The translations under genes and the position numbers were made by a program. Below the pieces are notes generated by a model, which was given only the letters and a program-made list of their open reading frames with translations, did no database searches and was not told the origin of the DNA. 16,635 bases of DNA. It comes from JACKOD01 sp041591635. GTDB lineage: Bacteria > Pseudomonadota > Gammaproteobacteria > Pseudomonadales > Oleiphilaceae. The stretch is from NCBI GenBank assembly GCA_041591635.1, contig JBFHRO010000056.1, positions 1-16,635 of the forward strand. The letters run 5' to 3'. Position 1 is the first letter of the stretch; the number at the start of each line of letters is the position of its first letter. Shown here in pieces: positions 1 through 9,003 of the stretch.

Positions 1-60
1 CCGTTTATTGCTTGACTTAAGCTTACTTATTTCATTTTCCAATCAGACAGGGAACACATC

Positions 61-861
61 ATGCTAAGGGACAAACTCATTCGCGCCGGCGTACACAACC
101 TGGTCGACAAACTGGCAGGCACCTGGTTTCAGGCAGAGTTTATCGGGGAGAAAAATCTGGATCTGCTGCAAAACCAAAATGCCATGATCGTGATGAATCA
201 TACGGCCTTCTTTGCCCTGGAAGTCTACTTGCTGGGTGCAAGGTTACTGCGCCATCACCCCAAACAGGATTTCCGCACCCTGGTGTGGAAAGGCTTTGCC
301 GAAGGCGCCGCCGGCCTCTGGTTCCGGGAGATGGGATGTGAAACCGCCTCGGTCGCCCGGGGTCGCGCCATTCTCAAGGAAGGCAAAAACGTCATCATCA
401 TGCCTGAAGGGGTCGGGGCCACCGATGTGCGCCACCGGATGAACCATTTTCGCACCGGCTACCTGAGGATGCTGGCCGAAACCAACGTGCCCATTATTCC
501 GGTAGGCTTTTACGGGGTTGACCAGTCGATTCCCTGGCTGGTGCTGCACAACAAGTTTCTCGAAGAAAAACTGATGAAGCCGGTCGATCCCAACTTCGAT
601 TTTCTGCTGTTTCCCAAACTGCCGATTTTCCGTCCTACCAAAATCGTGTTTGCCATTGGCGAGCCGATCCATATTCCCGATCATGCCCTGGAGAAGGAAC
701 AGCAGGTGCATTTCTGGAATACGGTGGTCAAAAACAAAATCAGCGCCCTGATGACCGAGGCCGAAAAACACCGCGCCAAAACCATCAGCGCCAGTCGCAT
801 CAACCGTATGTGGCACAAACTCATTGAAGGCAAGATTTCGCAGCTGAATTCACGCCGCTAA
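61..861 (+). CDS. PlsC-like lysophospholipid/glycerol acyltransferase
   Basis: A 266-residue protein of the membrane-associated PlsC/LPLAT acyltransferase family, which moves acyl chains onto (lyso)phospholipids or related alcohols at the inner membrane. Visible family blocks are NHTAFFALE (residues 46-54, motif I), PEGVGATD (115-122, the EGTRS-like block), FRTG (130-133) and VPIIPVGF (143-150, motif IV). Motif I is unusual: the His (H47) is present, but the Asp expected five residues later is Ala (A52), and the nearest acid is E54. No convincing TM helix is seen; the C-terminus is basic. AGGGA at 49-53 sits about 7 nt before the ATG and supports this start. The gene stands alone, convergent with the fecR-like gene and followed by a hairpin. 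The exact substrate cannot be told. The family call is firm; the activity is uncertain because of the changed motif. Confidence 0.85.
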   Translation: MLRDKLIRAGVHNLVDKLAGTWFQAEFIGEKNLDLLQNQNAMIVMNHTAFFALEVYLLGARLLRHHPKQDFRTLVWKGFAEGAAGLWFREMGCETASVARGRAILKEGKNVIIMPEGVGATDVRHRMNHFRTGYLRMLAETNVPIIPVGFYGVDQSIPWLVLHNKFLEEKLMKPVDPNFDFLLFPKLPIFRPTKIVFAIGEPIHIPDHALEKEQQVHFWNTVVKNKISALMTEAEKHRAKTISASRINRMWHKLIEGKISQLNSRR

Positions 862-882
862 GGCAGCGCGGATTCGTTCATC

Positions 883-903
883 AAGCCCGCCAAGGCGGGC
901 TTT
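883..903 (+). terminator. Hairpin terminator after the acyltransferase gene
   Basis: AAGCCCGC (883-890) pairs with GCGGGCTT (895-902) around a CAAG loop. The T-tract is short (TTT then C). It lies 22 nt after the stop at 861 and between two convergent genes. On the minus strand there is no T-run behind the stem, so it probably serves the + strand gene mainly, though the stem could slow transcripts from both sides. Confidence 0.7.
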
Positions 904-952
904 CTGTGGATTCCCGCATAGCGGCCGGCTCACACCAGGCATTGCCACGCCA

Positions 953-2422
953 TCACTGCATGACACAACTGAATCCTGTATCGCGATACAGGCGCGGTGA
1001 AGTCTGCAACAACGAGTAACCACTGACATTGGCCACCGTGGCGTCAAATCGATCCGGGCGAGGATAGGGATCCTGCAACTGGAAGGCCTTGCTGACGTCC
1101 AGCGTTGTCAGGATTTGACCGGTACCTGTGTAGCCGGCCTGACCCGCCTGCAGCGTCATTTTGACAAGATTGGGAACGGCGGCTTTTTCCATCGATACCT
1201 GGCCATCCTCAACATGCACATAAAGGCCCGGCGGCACATCCAGCGTACGATCGGCCAAGGGTGCCTGGAACAGGTTTTCGACGGCAGGCGGATAGGTGTC
1301 CGGCCGGGGTGCCGGGTTTTGCTGGAAGAACCCCGGCAGTTGCGCCACCGGTACCGGGGTCGCCGTCAGGCTGGCAATGTAGTTGGACTGCCCCTGCTCC
1401 AGCACATGGGTGCCGGACTGGTTCTGCTGGGTGATGGCACTGTCCCAGACGTAGCTGTAAAGCCCGCCACCTTCGCCCCCCAGAACCATTTCCAGCGTTT
1501 CTGCCACATTGGCGCCCGGCGAGGCACAGGCTTCCCGACAGTTAAGGTCAAAACCGGTACCCCGGATACCTATGGTGGCGACGCCGGTTTTGACTTTAAA
1601 GTTTTCCTGCTTGCGCTTGCCTATGTCGCCCGACAACACCCGCAACCCGCCGGTAATCAGATCATACACGGCCTTGTCTTCAGTGCCTGACGCCTGATAG
1701 CTGTATTCACTGAGCAGCAACTCGCTGTTGCTTTGCAAGGTCAGCCGGGTGCCGTCACGAAACACCAGCGCAGTGTAGCTTTCCTCGTAGGTGGTCAGTT
1801 TGTCAGCCGCATACAGGGGCGAGCCCACACTGAGGTTGCGGGCCGGCTCCTGTGGCTGGCTGGTATTGCTTGCGACTACCAGGTTACGCACATCCACCGC
1901 CCGTGCCACCACAGGGCTATCGTCGACCACGCCGGGGCTGGCGACAGCATCCTGCGCGGCTTCACTTTGACAATCCGCTTCACACAGGCGCACCGAATAG
2001 CTGGCATTGTTGGCTTTGGCCTCACCGAGCGGCGTCTCGATACTGAAGGCATCCTCCCGGGCGGCGGCTATCGCGCCGGTTTTGGCATGTACACCACCGA
2101 TATGCAAGGCCATCCTGGCCGATTCCTTGCCCGTTTCACTGGAAAAGGTTTTCACCGTAAAACTGCTGTTGGGACGCACCGTCACCTTGGCACCATCGTT
2201 AAAGGCCAGCACCGCAAAACTGCGCGAGGCGGTCTGGATATTGTCGCCCTCGTACACCGGCTCGCCCTGCCCCAACATTCGCGGGGCGCCTTCTGCCGGC
2301 TGTACCGCACAACTGCCGCGGGCAAACTCCACCTTGCCAACTTCAACCCGGTCGGCATAGACAAGCGCAGGCACCAGCATGGTGATGCAAACCAGCCACA
2401 AAACCCGGCATAGCTGTCTCAT
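953..2422 (-). CDS. Secreted protein with two FecR-type domains
   Basis: A 489-residue exported protein. Residues 1-23 form a signal peptide with probable cleavage at VYA^DR, so the product is periplasmic or surface-located. Two FecR-like beta domains can be read: one at about 47-145 (GDNIQT, then FNDGAKVTVRPNS) and one at about 196-295 (ADKLTTYEESYTALVFRDG, then the typical VATIGIRGTGFDL). The first copy lacks the RGT signature. Cysteines cluster at 147/151 and 295/299. The remaining ~190 residues are Pro-rich with no domain I recognise. Unlike the classical FecR sigma regulator, there is no cytoplasmic segment or TM anchor after the signal peptide. The ATG at 2422 overlaps the tpsA stop as ATGA, with GGAG 8 nt upstream; a GTG at 2428 is a less likely start. 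It is the last gene of the tpsB-tpsA operon, so its likely partner is TpsA or the cell wall. Molecular role unknown. Confidence 0.85.
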   Translation of the reverse strand: MRQLCRVLWLVCITMLVPALVYADRVEVGKVEFARGSCAVQPAEGAPRMLGQGEPVYEGDNIQTASRSFAVLAFNDGAKVTVRPNSSFTVKTFSSETGKESARMALHIGGVHAKTGAIAAAREDAFSIETPLGEAKANNASYSVRLCEADCQSEAAQDAVASPGVVDDSPVVARAVDVRNLVVASNTSQPQEPARNLSVGSPLYAADKLTTYEESYTALVFRDGTRLTLQSNSELLLSEYSYQASGTEDKAVYDLITGGLRVLSGDIGKRKQENFKVKTGVATIGIRGTGFDLNCREACASPGANVAETLEMVLGGEGGGLYSYVWDSAITQQNQSGTHVLEQGQSNYIASLTATPVPVAQLPGFFQQNPAPRPDTYPPAVENLFQAPLADRTLDVPPGLYVHVEDGQVSMEKAAVPNLVKMTLQAGQAGYTGTGQILTTLDVSKAFQLQDPYPRPDRFDATVANVSGYSLLQTSPRLYRDTGFSCVMQ

Positions 2423-5400
2423 TGGCACATCTCCGCGTTGGTGGGGGATACAATGGCCAGACTGTCTGTCTTGCTCTGAGTGGTGTCAGCAGGGCGTTTT
2501 TTGGTTTTGGGCTCGTCTTCTGCGGAGGTAGTCAGGGGCGTAAACTGCTGGCCCAATACCAGCACCTGGGTTTCCTGCTTCTGGTGCACTTTCTGTTCGC
2601 TCAGTGTGTTGCTCTGCGGGGTGGTGATCTTGACCGGCGCAGATGTCAATTGCCGCGACAAGACTCCCTGATAGGTCTGGGCCGTGGGCGAGGCGCTGAA
2701 ACTGAAGCCCTGCGGCGCGGTGATCTGCGAAAAATTACCGCTGATACTGTTCGCGTTAATAAAGGGAATCAGCTCACCACCGGCGGTATCGCTATAGGGG
2801 GGCAAAGCCACCAGATTCAAGATGCCATCCAAAAAGGCCGTGCCATTGATCACCAGCTGATCATGCTTGCCCGCCGTGGCGGCCTCGATCTCCATGGTCA
2901 GGCTGGCGCTGGCGCCCTGGCGATAATCGCCGTTGATCACCAGAGTACCGGGCGAGTTGCCCGGATTGAGATTCAGCCCGTTGTTATTCACATTCCCGCT
3001 AAAGGTTCCGCTGCCGGTGAGGCTGCCGCCATTGAAGTCAAAGCTGCCGGCCTGAACGTTGCCACCACTTAACTGCAGTTCTCCTGCGCTTTGGGTGAAG
3101 CGGGTGCCGAGATCCAGAAGCCCTGACGCCACACGGATGTTACCGGCATTGACAAACAGGGGCGTGTTAAAACGTGTACTGTCGGCTGCGTTTGGACCTG
3201 CCTTGGCAATCGCTCCTTGGTTGGTGATGCTGCCGGTGCTTGTTGCCACATTCCACTGTCCGCCGCCCAGAATGCTGAGGGTGCCGCCCGCGCGGATAAC
3301 AGCGGTGTCCAGGGTCACATTGCCCGCTGACCAGGCCAGTGCCCCACTGACATCGAGCGTGCCGGTATCGAGGGCACCGTTGACCATGCTCAGTACCGAG
3401 CCGGGGCCGATATTGACGGTCGAGGCGAGAATTTTGCCGCTGGTCATGGTCAGTAACGGCGCACTGAGGTTCAGCGTATTGAACTTGAGCTGCGGCCCAT
3501 TGAGCACCACACCGGTGGCGCCACCGCCCAACGTGGTGCTGGTTGCATTGCTCAAATCAATCAGCCCGGTACCTATCATGACCCCGGCATCCCAGTTAAA
3601 GGCGCCCTGGACATTCACGGTACCGTTGCCACCAAAGGCCCTCCCGGCGAGGTTGAAGGTAGTGCCAGGGGCAAACGCCGAGATATCCCCAAGGCCGCTA
3701 CCCAGGGTAAGTGCCCCTCCGGTCAGGTTGATATTGGCATTGGATTGCAGCGTGCGCAGAAACATAGAGCCTGCACTGGCATCAAACACAATGGTCACGC
3801 TGCCGGGGCTGCCGCCAATCACCACATCGCTGCCGGCGACCGGCACGGCGCCACCCCAGTTGGCAGGGTCATTCCAGTTGCCGGTGCTGCCGCCATTCCA
3901 GTTAAAGGTCACAGCGCTGTTGATCTCGAGCCGAACGGTGCCTCGGGCCGAATTGCCGACACTGTCCTGAATATCCAGCACAAAGGTATCAGGCCCCACG
4001 TAGCCAACCTCCGGGGTAAAGGTAATGCTGCCATCCCCGTTGATCACTACCTTGCCATGGGCAGGCTGCTCGATCACGCTTGCCAGCACCAGCGGCCCAT
4101 TCTCAAGCGTGTCGGTGACAGGCCCGGTGATGACATTTGGAGCGTCAAGCGCAAAAACCGCATCACCGCTGAAGATGATATTCCCGGCACCAGTGATGGC
4201 CGAGGGATCGGTAAAGGCGACACTGGTGCGAATATCAAGCGTGGCGCCGGCAGCAATATCGATGATTCCTGCTTGCGGCTGGAACTGTATGCCCGCAATT
4301 TCGCTCACCGAGGCACCGCTTTTACGATAAACGCCTTCGTTTCTGAAAACACTGGCGCTGTCGCCGCCGATTTGAGCCCGCCCGGACACAACTGTCAGGT
4401 CATCAAACAGGGCATCCGGCTTGTTGATCAGCACCGATCCTCCGGTCAGAGACAGGGTGTCACTGCTGCCACCATCGCCCTGCCAGGTCACTACGCCGAA
4501 GTTTTCCCAGATACGCCCTGCCCCCAGCCCCACGGCATCACCGGTAATCAGGGTAGTGGCGCCGATCTGGTTTTCCAGCATTCCTGTGCCCTCGAACGTC
4601 CCCCCGAACCAGTGAAACATGGATCCGGTGGGCACAGACCAGGTACCGGCGCCGGTCACCGTGCCGCCCATCATCTGGAAATTCGGATAAGCGAGGGTGA
4701 CCCCCGGACTGAGGGTCAGGGTGCCGCTCATGTGATTGAACAAGGCCGTACCTGTCACTGTGCCGGCGGTAAAATTCATGCTCCCGGTGTTAAGCATGCT
4801 CATGTCAAGCCAGCGGGTTTGGCTGGTGCCTACCTTATTGAAGGTGCCCTGGTTGTTAAAAACGGCGCCCGGAAACAGCCCCAGAGACGCCGCACTGCCA
4901 ACCTGGGTTCTGTCGTTAAAAACGGCACCCGGGAGATTATTGAACGCGGCTGTGCCGGCCAACTGCAAGCTATCTGCTGCCCCGCCATTGCCATGCCAAT
5001 CGAACACCCCGAGATTATTCCAGACTGACGAGCCCGTCAGCACGAAGGCATCGGCATTTACCGAAGTGACTGTACCAGCCTCCATTTGATACACCGAATT
5101 ACCGATCATGGTTCCCGCATTGAAGGTAAAGGTGCCACCGGTTTTCAGTGTCAGCACGCCGTTATTCACCAGCGAGCCACCGGCGATATCGATATGATTT
5201 GCCGACAGATTCGAGGCCACCGGAATCGACGTGGTACCGGCGTTGAGCCGCAGGGGCGACGCGCCGCTGAACTGGGTGTCGGTCAAGAGCCAGCTGCCGC
5301 CAGTGTTCGCAAAGGTGCCGCCATTGAGATTGAAGCGCCCTGCCGTGTCATTGAGGGCGGCCGACATCTCGACACTGCCTGACAAAACATTGACGTTGCC

Positions 5401-8400
5401 CGTATTGGTCCAGCCGGTACCTATCAGCCGGGTGGTTGATAACTGGGTCTTGTTCCAGATGCCCGCGTTGGTAAAAAGGGCATTGACGCCGGCACCGAGC
5501 TGGGCGTACGTGGTGGTAAGGGTTTTGTCATTGAACACCCCGCCGCTTTGGTTGTTGAAGATCACCGTATTGTTCAGCGCCAGGGTATCGAAGCCTCCGC
5601 CGTCACCGTTCCAGTTGACCGTGCCGCTGTTGTTCCACACCCGGCTGTCGTTCAGCTGCAGGTTGTCGCCGTTGAGGTTCAACACGCCGCCACTCTGGAT
5701 GCTGGCCACGCCACTGCCGCCAATACTGCCGCCGCTCCAGTTGAACAGATCGCCCGAGCGCACCGTCCAGTTGCCAAGCCCCGTGACTGTGCCACCACTG
5801 ACATTCGCCAGCAGGGTGCTGAGGGTGGTGCCGCTCTGGATATCGAGCGTGCCACCGGTCACATTAAAGGCCGAACTGCCGTTGAGGGTACCGCTCCACA
5901 GCCGCGTGCCACTGTTGAGCGTCAGCTGCCCGCCGTTGAGCCGGTACAGCCCCGAGTCGGTGCCATTGGTGCGCCATTCCAGGGTGCCGGCAGTGAGGGT
6001 CGCGGCCGCGGTGCCCAAATGATTGAAGGGCGTGCTTTGCAACCGGGTCACACTGGCGCCGGTTTTGTTGAAGCTGCCATTGTTGTTGAACACCGCCCCG
6101 CTGGCTGCCCCCAGCTGGGCATAGGTGGTGGTGAGGGTGTTGTCGTTGAATATCCCGCCGCTCTGGTTGTTGAAGGCCACCGTATTGTTCAGTGCCAGGG
6201 TATCGAAGCCTCCGCCGTCACCGTTCCAGTTGACCGTGCCGCTGTTGTTCCACACCCGGCTGTCGTTCAGCTGCAGGTTGTCACCGTTAAGATTGAGGAT
6301 GCCGCCGGTTTGCACGGTGGAAACGCCGGCACCGCCAACACTGCCCCCCAACCAGTCAAACTGTGCCCCGCTGGCGACCAGCAAGGTGCCATCGCCCAAA
6401 ATACTGCCACCCGAGAGCTCGAATTTGTTAAACGACAGACTGCTGCCCGCAGGCAACGTCAGGGTTCCCCCGCTCTGGCGCAAATAATTGCTGCCAGAGA
6501 TGAGCACGTTATTGAAGGTCCGGTTGCCTCCGGTCAGAGTCAGCGTACCCAGTGAGAGCAAATAGGCGCCGGTATCCACACCGTCACTTCCCAGTTCGAT
6601 CTTGCCGTTATTGATCACCAGCGAGCCAATGTTATTGAACGGGGTGCCCGCGGTGCGCGTGACCGAGGCGCCCTGCTTGTCAATCACCCCCAGATTATTG
6701 AAGCGTGCCGAGGTGGCGCTGCCGATCTGGGCGTAATTGGTTACGACCGTCTGATCATTGAAGGTGCCACTGGTTTGATTGTTAAAAACACTGTTGCCAT
6801 TGAGCAAAAAGCTGTCAAACGCACCGCCGTTGCCAGTCCAGTTGATGACACCTTCGTTGTTCCACACCCGGTCACCGGCCAGCGTCACAGTATCTGCCGA
6901 GAGCACCGAGGTGGCATCACTGGATGTGGTCAGGGTACCGCTGCCTGCCAGCGTGCCTGCGGTCCACTGCACTGCGGAAATGACATTGATATCGCCACTG
7001 CCGGTCAGGGTACCGCCATTCATTTCGAGCAAAGTGGTTGCCAGGGTGTCGTTGAGCGTTACGGTTCCCGCATTTTGCACTACCCGTACCGCATTGAGCT
7101 TGCCATTGATGGTGGGCGAGCCGGCAAACTTCACGATGCCTGACCCGCCACCATTACCATTTTGAGTGTTGATGATGCCGCCATTGGTGCTGATACTGGC
7201 ACCAATGGTGGTTTCGCCACTGCCCGAGTTGTCGTAATCCGCCACCAGCGACAGATTCAGGCCCCCGGCTGTCGAACTGATGGGCTGATTTACAAAGATG
7301 TGATTGTGCGCTTCAAGAAACAGCAGCGGCGTAGTGCCTGGATCGACGGTTTTGGTAATGGCGGCATTCACCGTGATATTCCCGGCTTCGGTGCCAACGT
7401 TGCCCACATCAAGCGTGGTCACATAGACATCGGTTCCGGCATTGAGGGCCGAGACTATCTTGCTCACATTCAAGGTGGTGGTCTGATTGGGCTGATCGGG
7501 AAAATAAAAGATCTGCCCGGTCACCGGCGACTCCAGCATGTTGTTGTCGACCGTGGTGATTTCCACATCTTCGGGGTCGATCAGCCAGGTACCGGGGCGC
7601 CCGCCCGGGGCGCTGGCATCGGGAATGCTGTCTCCCAGTTCAAGATAGCCACCGGACGTTTCGATAAATCCGCCCCGGCTGCCCTCGCCCTTGCCCCGGG
7701 CTGAAATGGCCCCAAGCATTCGGGTTGACTTGTCCGACCAGACAATGACCTCACCGCCATCGCCCGCACCCGTGGCGCTGGCCTCAATGCCCGTTTGGGC
7801 ATCGACAAACACCGCCTTGGCATTGTGCACAGCGGCATTTTTGCCGCGCAGATCACCGCCGATGCGCACCGTACCGCCAGCGATCGCCCCCGATGCCGTT
7901 ACCTGGGCGCCCTGCAGCGCCACCTGCTCACCCAGCAGTTCAACCGTACCGCCCTTGCCCGCCGTGGCGGCGGCGCTTACTGTTCCGCTTGCCCAGGTGG
8001 TACCGTTCTGGCTGTCAACGCGGATCTCGCCGGCCCCCCATTGCTGGTGGGTCACACTCAATTCACTGGCGGGTGTCAGCGTGACTGTTTCTCTGGCTAC
8101 CAGATGGATCCGCCCCTGGGCGTCTTGCTCCACGCCGTTGGCCGCCACGGTACCCGCCTGCGTTATGCTGTGGGCAAACACATCCACCGCCCCACCCCGG
8201 GTCAGAATGCTGCCCAGATTGAGCACCTCGTTGCCCGGGGCGCTGATCTCGTAGCGCAAGGCCGGATCATCCAGACTGGTAAGGGTTATGGACTGCCCGG
8301 CGGCCAGCAGGATCTGGCCGTTCTCGGTGCTCAGAACACCGCTGTTTTCTATGGTGGGGGCAATCAGAATCAGGTTGCCGTCGCGCCCCGCACGGATCAC

Positions 8401-8940
8401 GCCCTGATTGCGAATGGCGCCGGCAACCTCGCCGGCACTAAAGCGATAGTTGCCTGTGAGGAAATCCTGATCGGACAGGTTCAGGGTCGATGCGACCAGC
8501 CCCTGGGTATCAATGCGCGCCCCCGCGCCCACCAGAATGCCGTTGGGGTTGATGACAAACACGCGCCCGTTAGACTGCAACTGCCCCAGCAGCTCACTGG
8601 GGTTCTGGTCCGTCACCCGGTTTAGCACCGAACTCTGGCCGTTTTGCTGCACGAAACGGGTGAGTTCATGGGGCGCAATGGAAAAATCCTGCCAGTGGAT
8701 GATGGCGTTGGGGCTGTTGCTAATGGTCAGCACCCCTGGCGTGCTGCTATCGATGTGCGCCGAACCATGCACCAGGGTGGCCCCCGACGGGTTAGCCCAG
8801 GCCGGGCCCACGTAAGCCGGTGTTGAAAAAGCCAACAATGCCAGACTTAACCCGCGCAAGGGATGTCGTTGCCACTGCGTCAGTCCATCGGAATCTGACA
8901 GGTCATTGATTCTGCCCTGGGTATTCATTGCGCTGTTCAT
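2419..8940 (-). CDS. TpsA-family giant exoprotein (filamentous haemagglutinin-like)
   Basis: A 2173-residue protein (roughly 220 kDa) secreted by two-partner secretion. Residues 1-49 are a long signal peptide (AWA^NPSG). The TPS/haemagglutination domain follows, with NRV (107-109), QNPSELLG (112-119) and NPNGI (131-135), then GLVAST. The rest is Gly/Asn/Thr-rich beta-helix. From about residue 690 there are five repeats of 170-205 residues, each opening RVWNN-like and containing a GGxxDxLxL segment, FNN, and in four units a KxxxSxTR-type end. At about 1610-1675 is a cadherin/Ig-like module (QPAHGKVVINGDGSITFTP); at about 1682 an NWNGGSTGNWNDPANW segment; at about 1988-2070 an autotransporter-like block with NPGNSPGTL. 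The last ~80 residues are charged and probably disordered. The only cysteine I find is the penultimate residue. No C-terminal barrel is present, as expected for TpsA. The ATG at 8940 has GAGG upstream and is preferred over an upstream ATG at 8985. It lies 63 nt behind tpsB and is coupled to the fecR-like gene. Likely adhesin or biofilm protein; the ligand is unknown. Confidence 0.9.
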   Translation of the reverse strand: MNSAMNTQGRINDLSDSDGLTQWQRHPLRGLSLALLAFSTPAYVGPAWANPSGATLVHGSAHIDSSTPGVLTISNSPNAIIHWQDFSIAPHELTRFVQQNGQSSVLNRVTDQNPSELLGQLQSNGRVFVINPNGILVGAGARIDTQGLVASTLNLSDQDFLTGNYRFSAGEVAGAIRNQGVIRAGRDGNLILIAPTIENSGVLSTENGQILLAAGQSITLTSLDDPALRYEISAPGNEVLNLGSILTRGGAVDVFAHSITQAGTVAANGVEQDAQGRIHLVARETVTLTPASELSVTHQQWGAGEIRVDSQNGTTWASGTVSAAATAGKGGTVELLGEQVALQGAQVTASGAIAGGTVRIGGDLRGKNAAVHNAKAVFVDAQTGIEASATGAGDGGEVIVWSDKSTRMLGAISARGKGEGSRGGFIETSGGYLELGDSIPDASAPGGRPGTWLIDPEDVEITTVDNNMLESPVTGQIFYFPDQPNQTTTLNVSKIVSALNAGTDVYVTTLDVGNVGTEAGNITVNAAITKTVDPGTTPLLFLEAHNHIFVNQPISSTAGGLNLSLVADYDNSGSGETTIGASISTNGGIINTQNGNGGGSGIVKFAGSPTINGKLNAVRVVQNAGTVTLNDTLATTLLEMNGGTLTGSGDINVISAVQWTAGTLAGSGTLTTSSDATSVLSADTVTLAGDRVWNNEGVINWTGNGGAFDSFLLNGNSVFNNQTSGTFNDQTVVTNYAQIGSATSARFNNLGVIDKQGASVTRTAGTPFNNIGSLVINNGKIELGSDGVDTGAYLLSLGTLTLTGGNRTFNNVLISGSNYLRQSGGTLTLPAGSSLSFNKFELSGGSILGDGTLLVASGAQFDWLGGSVGGAGVSTVQTGGILNLNGDNLQLNDSRVWNNSGTVNWNGDGGGFDTLALNNTVAFNNQSGGIFNDNTLTTTYAQLGAASGAVFNNNGSFNKTGASVTRLQSTPFNHLGTAAATLTAGTLEWRTNGTDSGLYRLNGGQLTLNSGTRLWSGTLNGSSAFNVTGGTLDIQSGTTLSTLLANVSGGTVTGLGNWTVRSGDLFNWSGGSIGGSGVASIQSGGVLNLNGDNLQLNDSRVWNNSGTVNWNGDGGGFDTLALNNTVIFNNQSGGVFNDKTLTTTYAQLGAGVNALFTNAGIWNKTQLSTTRLIGTGWTNTGNVNVLSGSVEMSAALNDTAGRFNLNGGTFANTGGSWLLTDTQFSGASPLRLNAGTTSIPVASNLSANHIDIAGGSLVNNGVLTLKTGGTFTFNAGTMIGNSVYQMEAGTVTSVNADAFVLTGSSVWNNLGVFDWHGNGGAADSLQLAGTAAFNNLPGAVFNDRTQVGSAASLGLFPGAVFNNQGTFNKVGTSQTRWLDMSMLNTGSMNFTAGTVTGTALFNHMSGTLTLSPGVTLAYPNFQMMGGTVTGAGTWSVPTGSMFHWFGGTFEGTGMLENQIGATTLITGDAVGLGAGRIWENFGVVTWQGDGGSSDTLSLTGGSVLINKPDALFDDLTVVSGRAQIGGDSASVFRNEGVYRKSGASVSEIAGIQFQPQAGIIDIAAGATLDIRTSVAFTDPSAITGAGNIIFSGDAVFALDAPNVITGPVTDTLENGPLVLASVIEQPAHGKVVINGDGSITFTPEVGYVGPDTFVLDIQDSVGNSARGTVRLEINSAVTFNWNGGSTGNWNDPANWGGAVPVAGSDVVIGGSPGSVTIVFDASAGSMFLRTLQSNANINLTGGALTLGSGLGDISAFAPGTTFNLAGRAFGGNGTVNVQGAFNWDAGVMIGTGLIDLSNATSTTLGGGATGVVLNGPQLKFNTLNLSAPLLTMTSGKILASTVNIGPGSVLSMVNGALDTGTLDVSGALAWSAGNVTLDTAVIRAGGTLSILGGGQWNVATSTGSITNQGAIAKAGPNAADSTRFNTPLFVNAGNIRVASGLLDLGTRFTQSAGELQLSGGNVQAGSFDFNGGSLTGSGTFSGNVNNNGLNLNPGNSPGTLVINGDYRQGASASLTMEIEAATAGKHDQLVINGTAFLDGILNLVALPPYSDTAGGELIPFINANSISGNFSQITAPQGFSFSASPTAQTYQGVLSRQLTSAPVKITTPQSNTLSEQKVHQKQETQVLVLGQQFTPLTTSAEDEPKTKKRPADTTQSKTDSLAIVSPTNAEMCQ
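5501..5691 (-). repeat. Direct repeat copy A within tpsA (unit 3)
   Basis: This 191-bp segment matches 6116-6306 at about 90% by eye, with an exact 89-bp core at 5579-5667. The offset is 615 bp, a multiple of three, so gain or loss of a unit would keep the reading frame. Confidence 0.9.
6116..6306 (-). repeat. Direct repeat copy B within tpsA (unit 2)
   Basis: Partner of the copy at 5501-5691. The identical 89-bp core is at 6194-6282. Differences gather at the two ends, as expected from a recent duplication or from gene conversion of the middle. Confidence 0.9.
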
Positions 8941-9003
8941 TGCCTCATCCTCAGCCCTTGTTCTGCGCGCTTCTTCGCGGCACACACCGACCCTTAGTCC
9001 TTG

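Larger units (their letters stand above)
4290..6870 (-). repeat. Five-unit internal repeat array in tpsA
   Basis: Five in-frame units, each beginning with a RVWNN-like motif (near 6863, 6248, 5633, 5023 and 4512, read on the minus strand) and containing FNN...FND and, in most, K-x-GASVTR-like segments. Spacing is 615, 615, about 610 and about 511 bp. Units 2 and 3 are nearly identical over their first third; units 4 and 5 are diverged. This fits stepwise duplication of a beta-helix or stalk segment. Confidence 0.8.

Noticed and set aside
1..60. TTGACT at 12-17 as the -35 of an acyltransferase promoter
   Set aside because: No acceptable -10 element lies 16-18 nt downstream, and the upstream region is cut by the window edge.
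2422..8625. Long open frames on the + strand opposite tpsA, for example 3059-3970, 3745-5028 and 5548-6555
   Set aside because: Their products are low-complexity mirror images of the Gly/Asn/Thr-rich repeats, have no domain features, overlap one another and lie wholly inside a well-supported gene. They are expected from GC-rich repetitive coding DNA.
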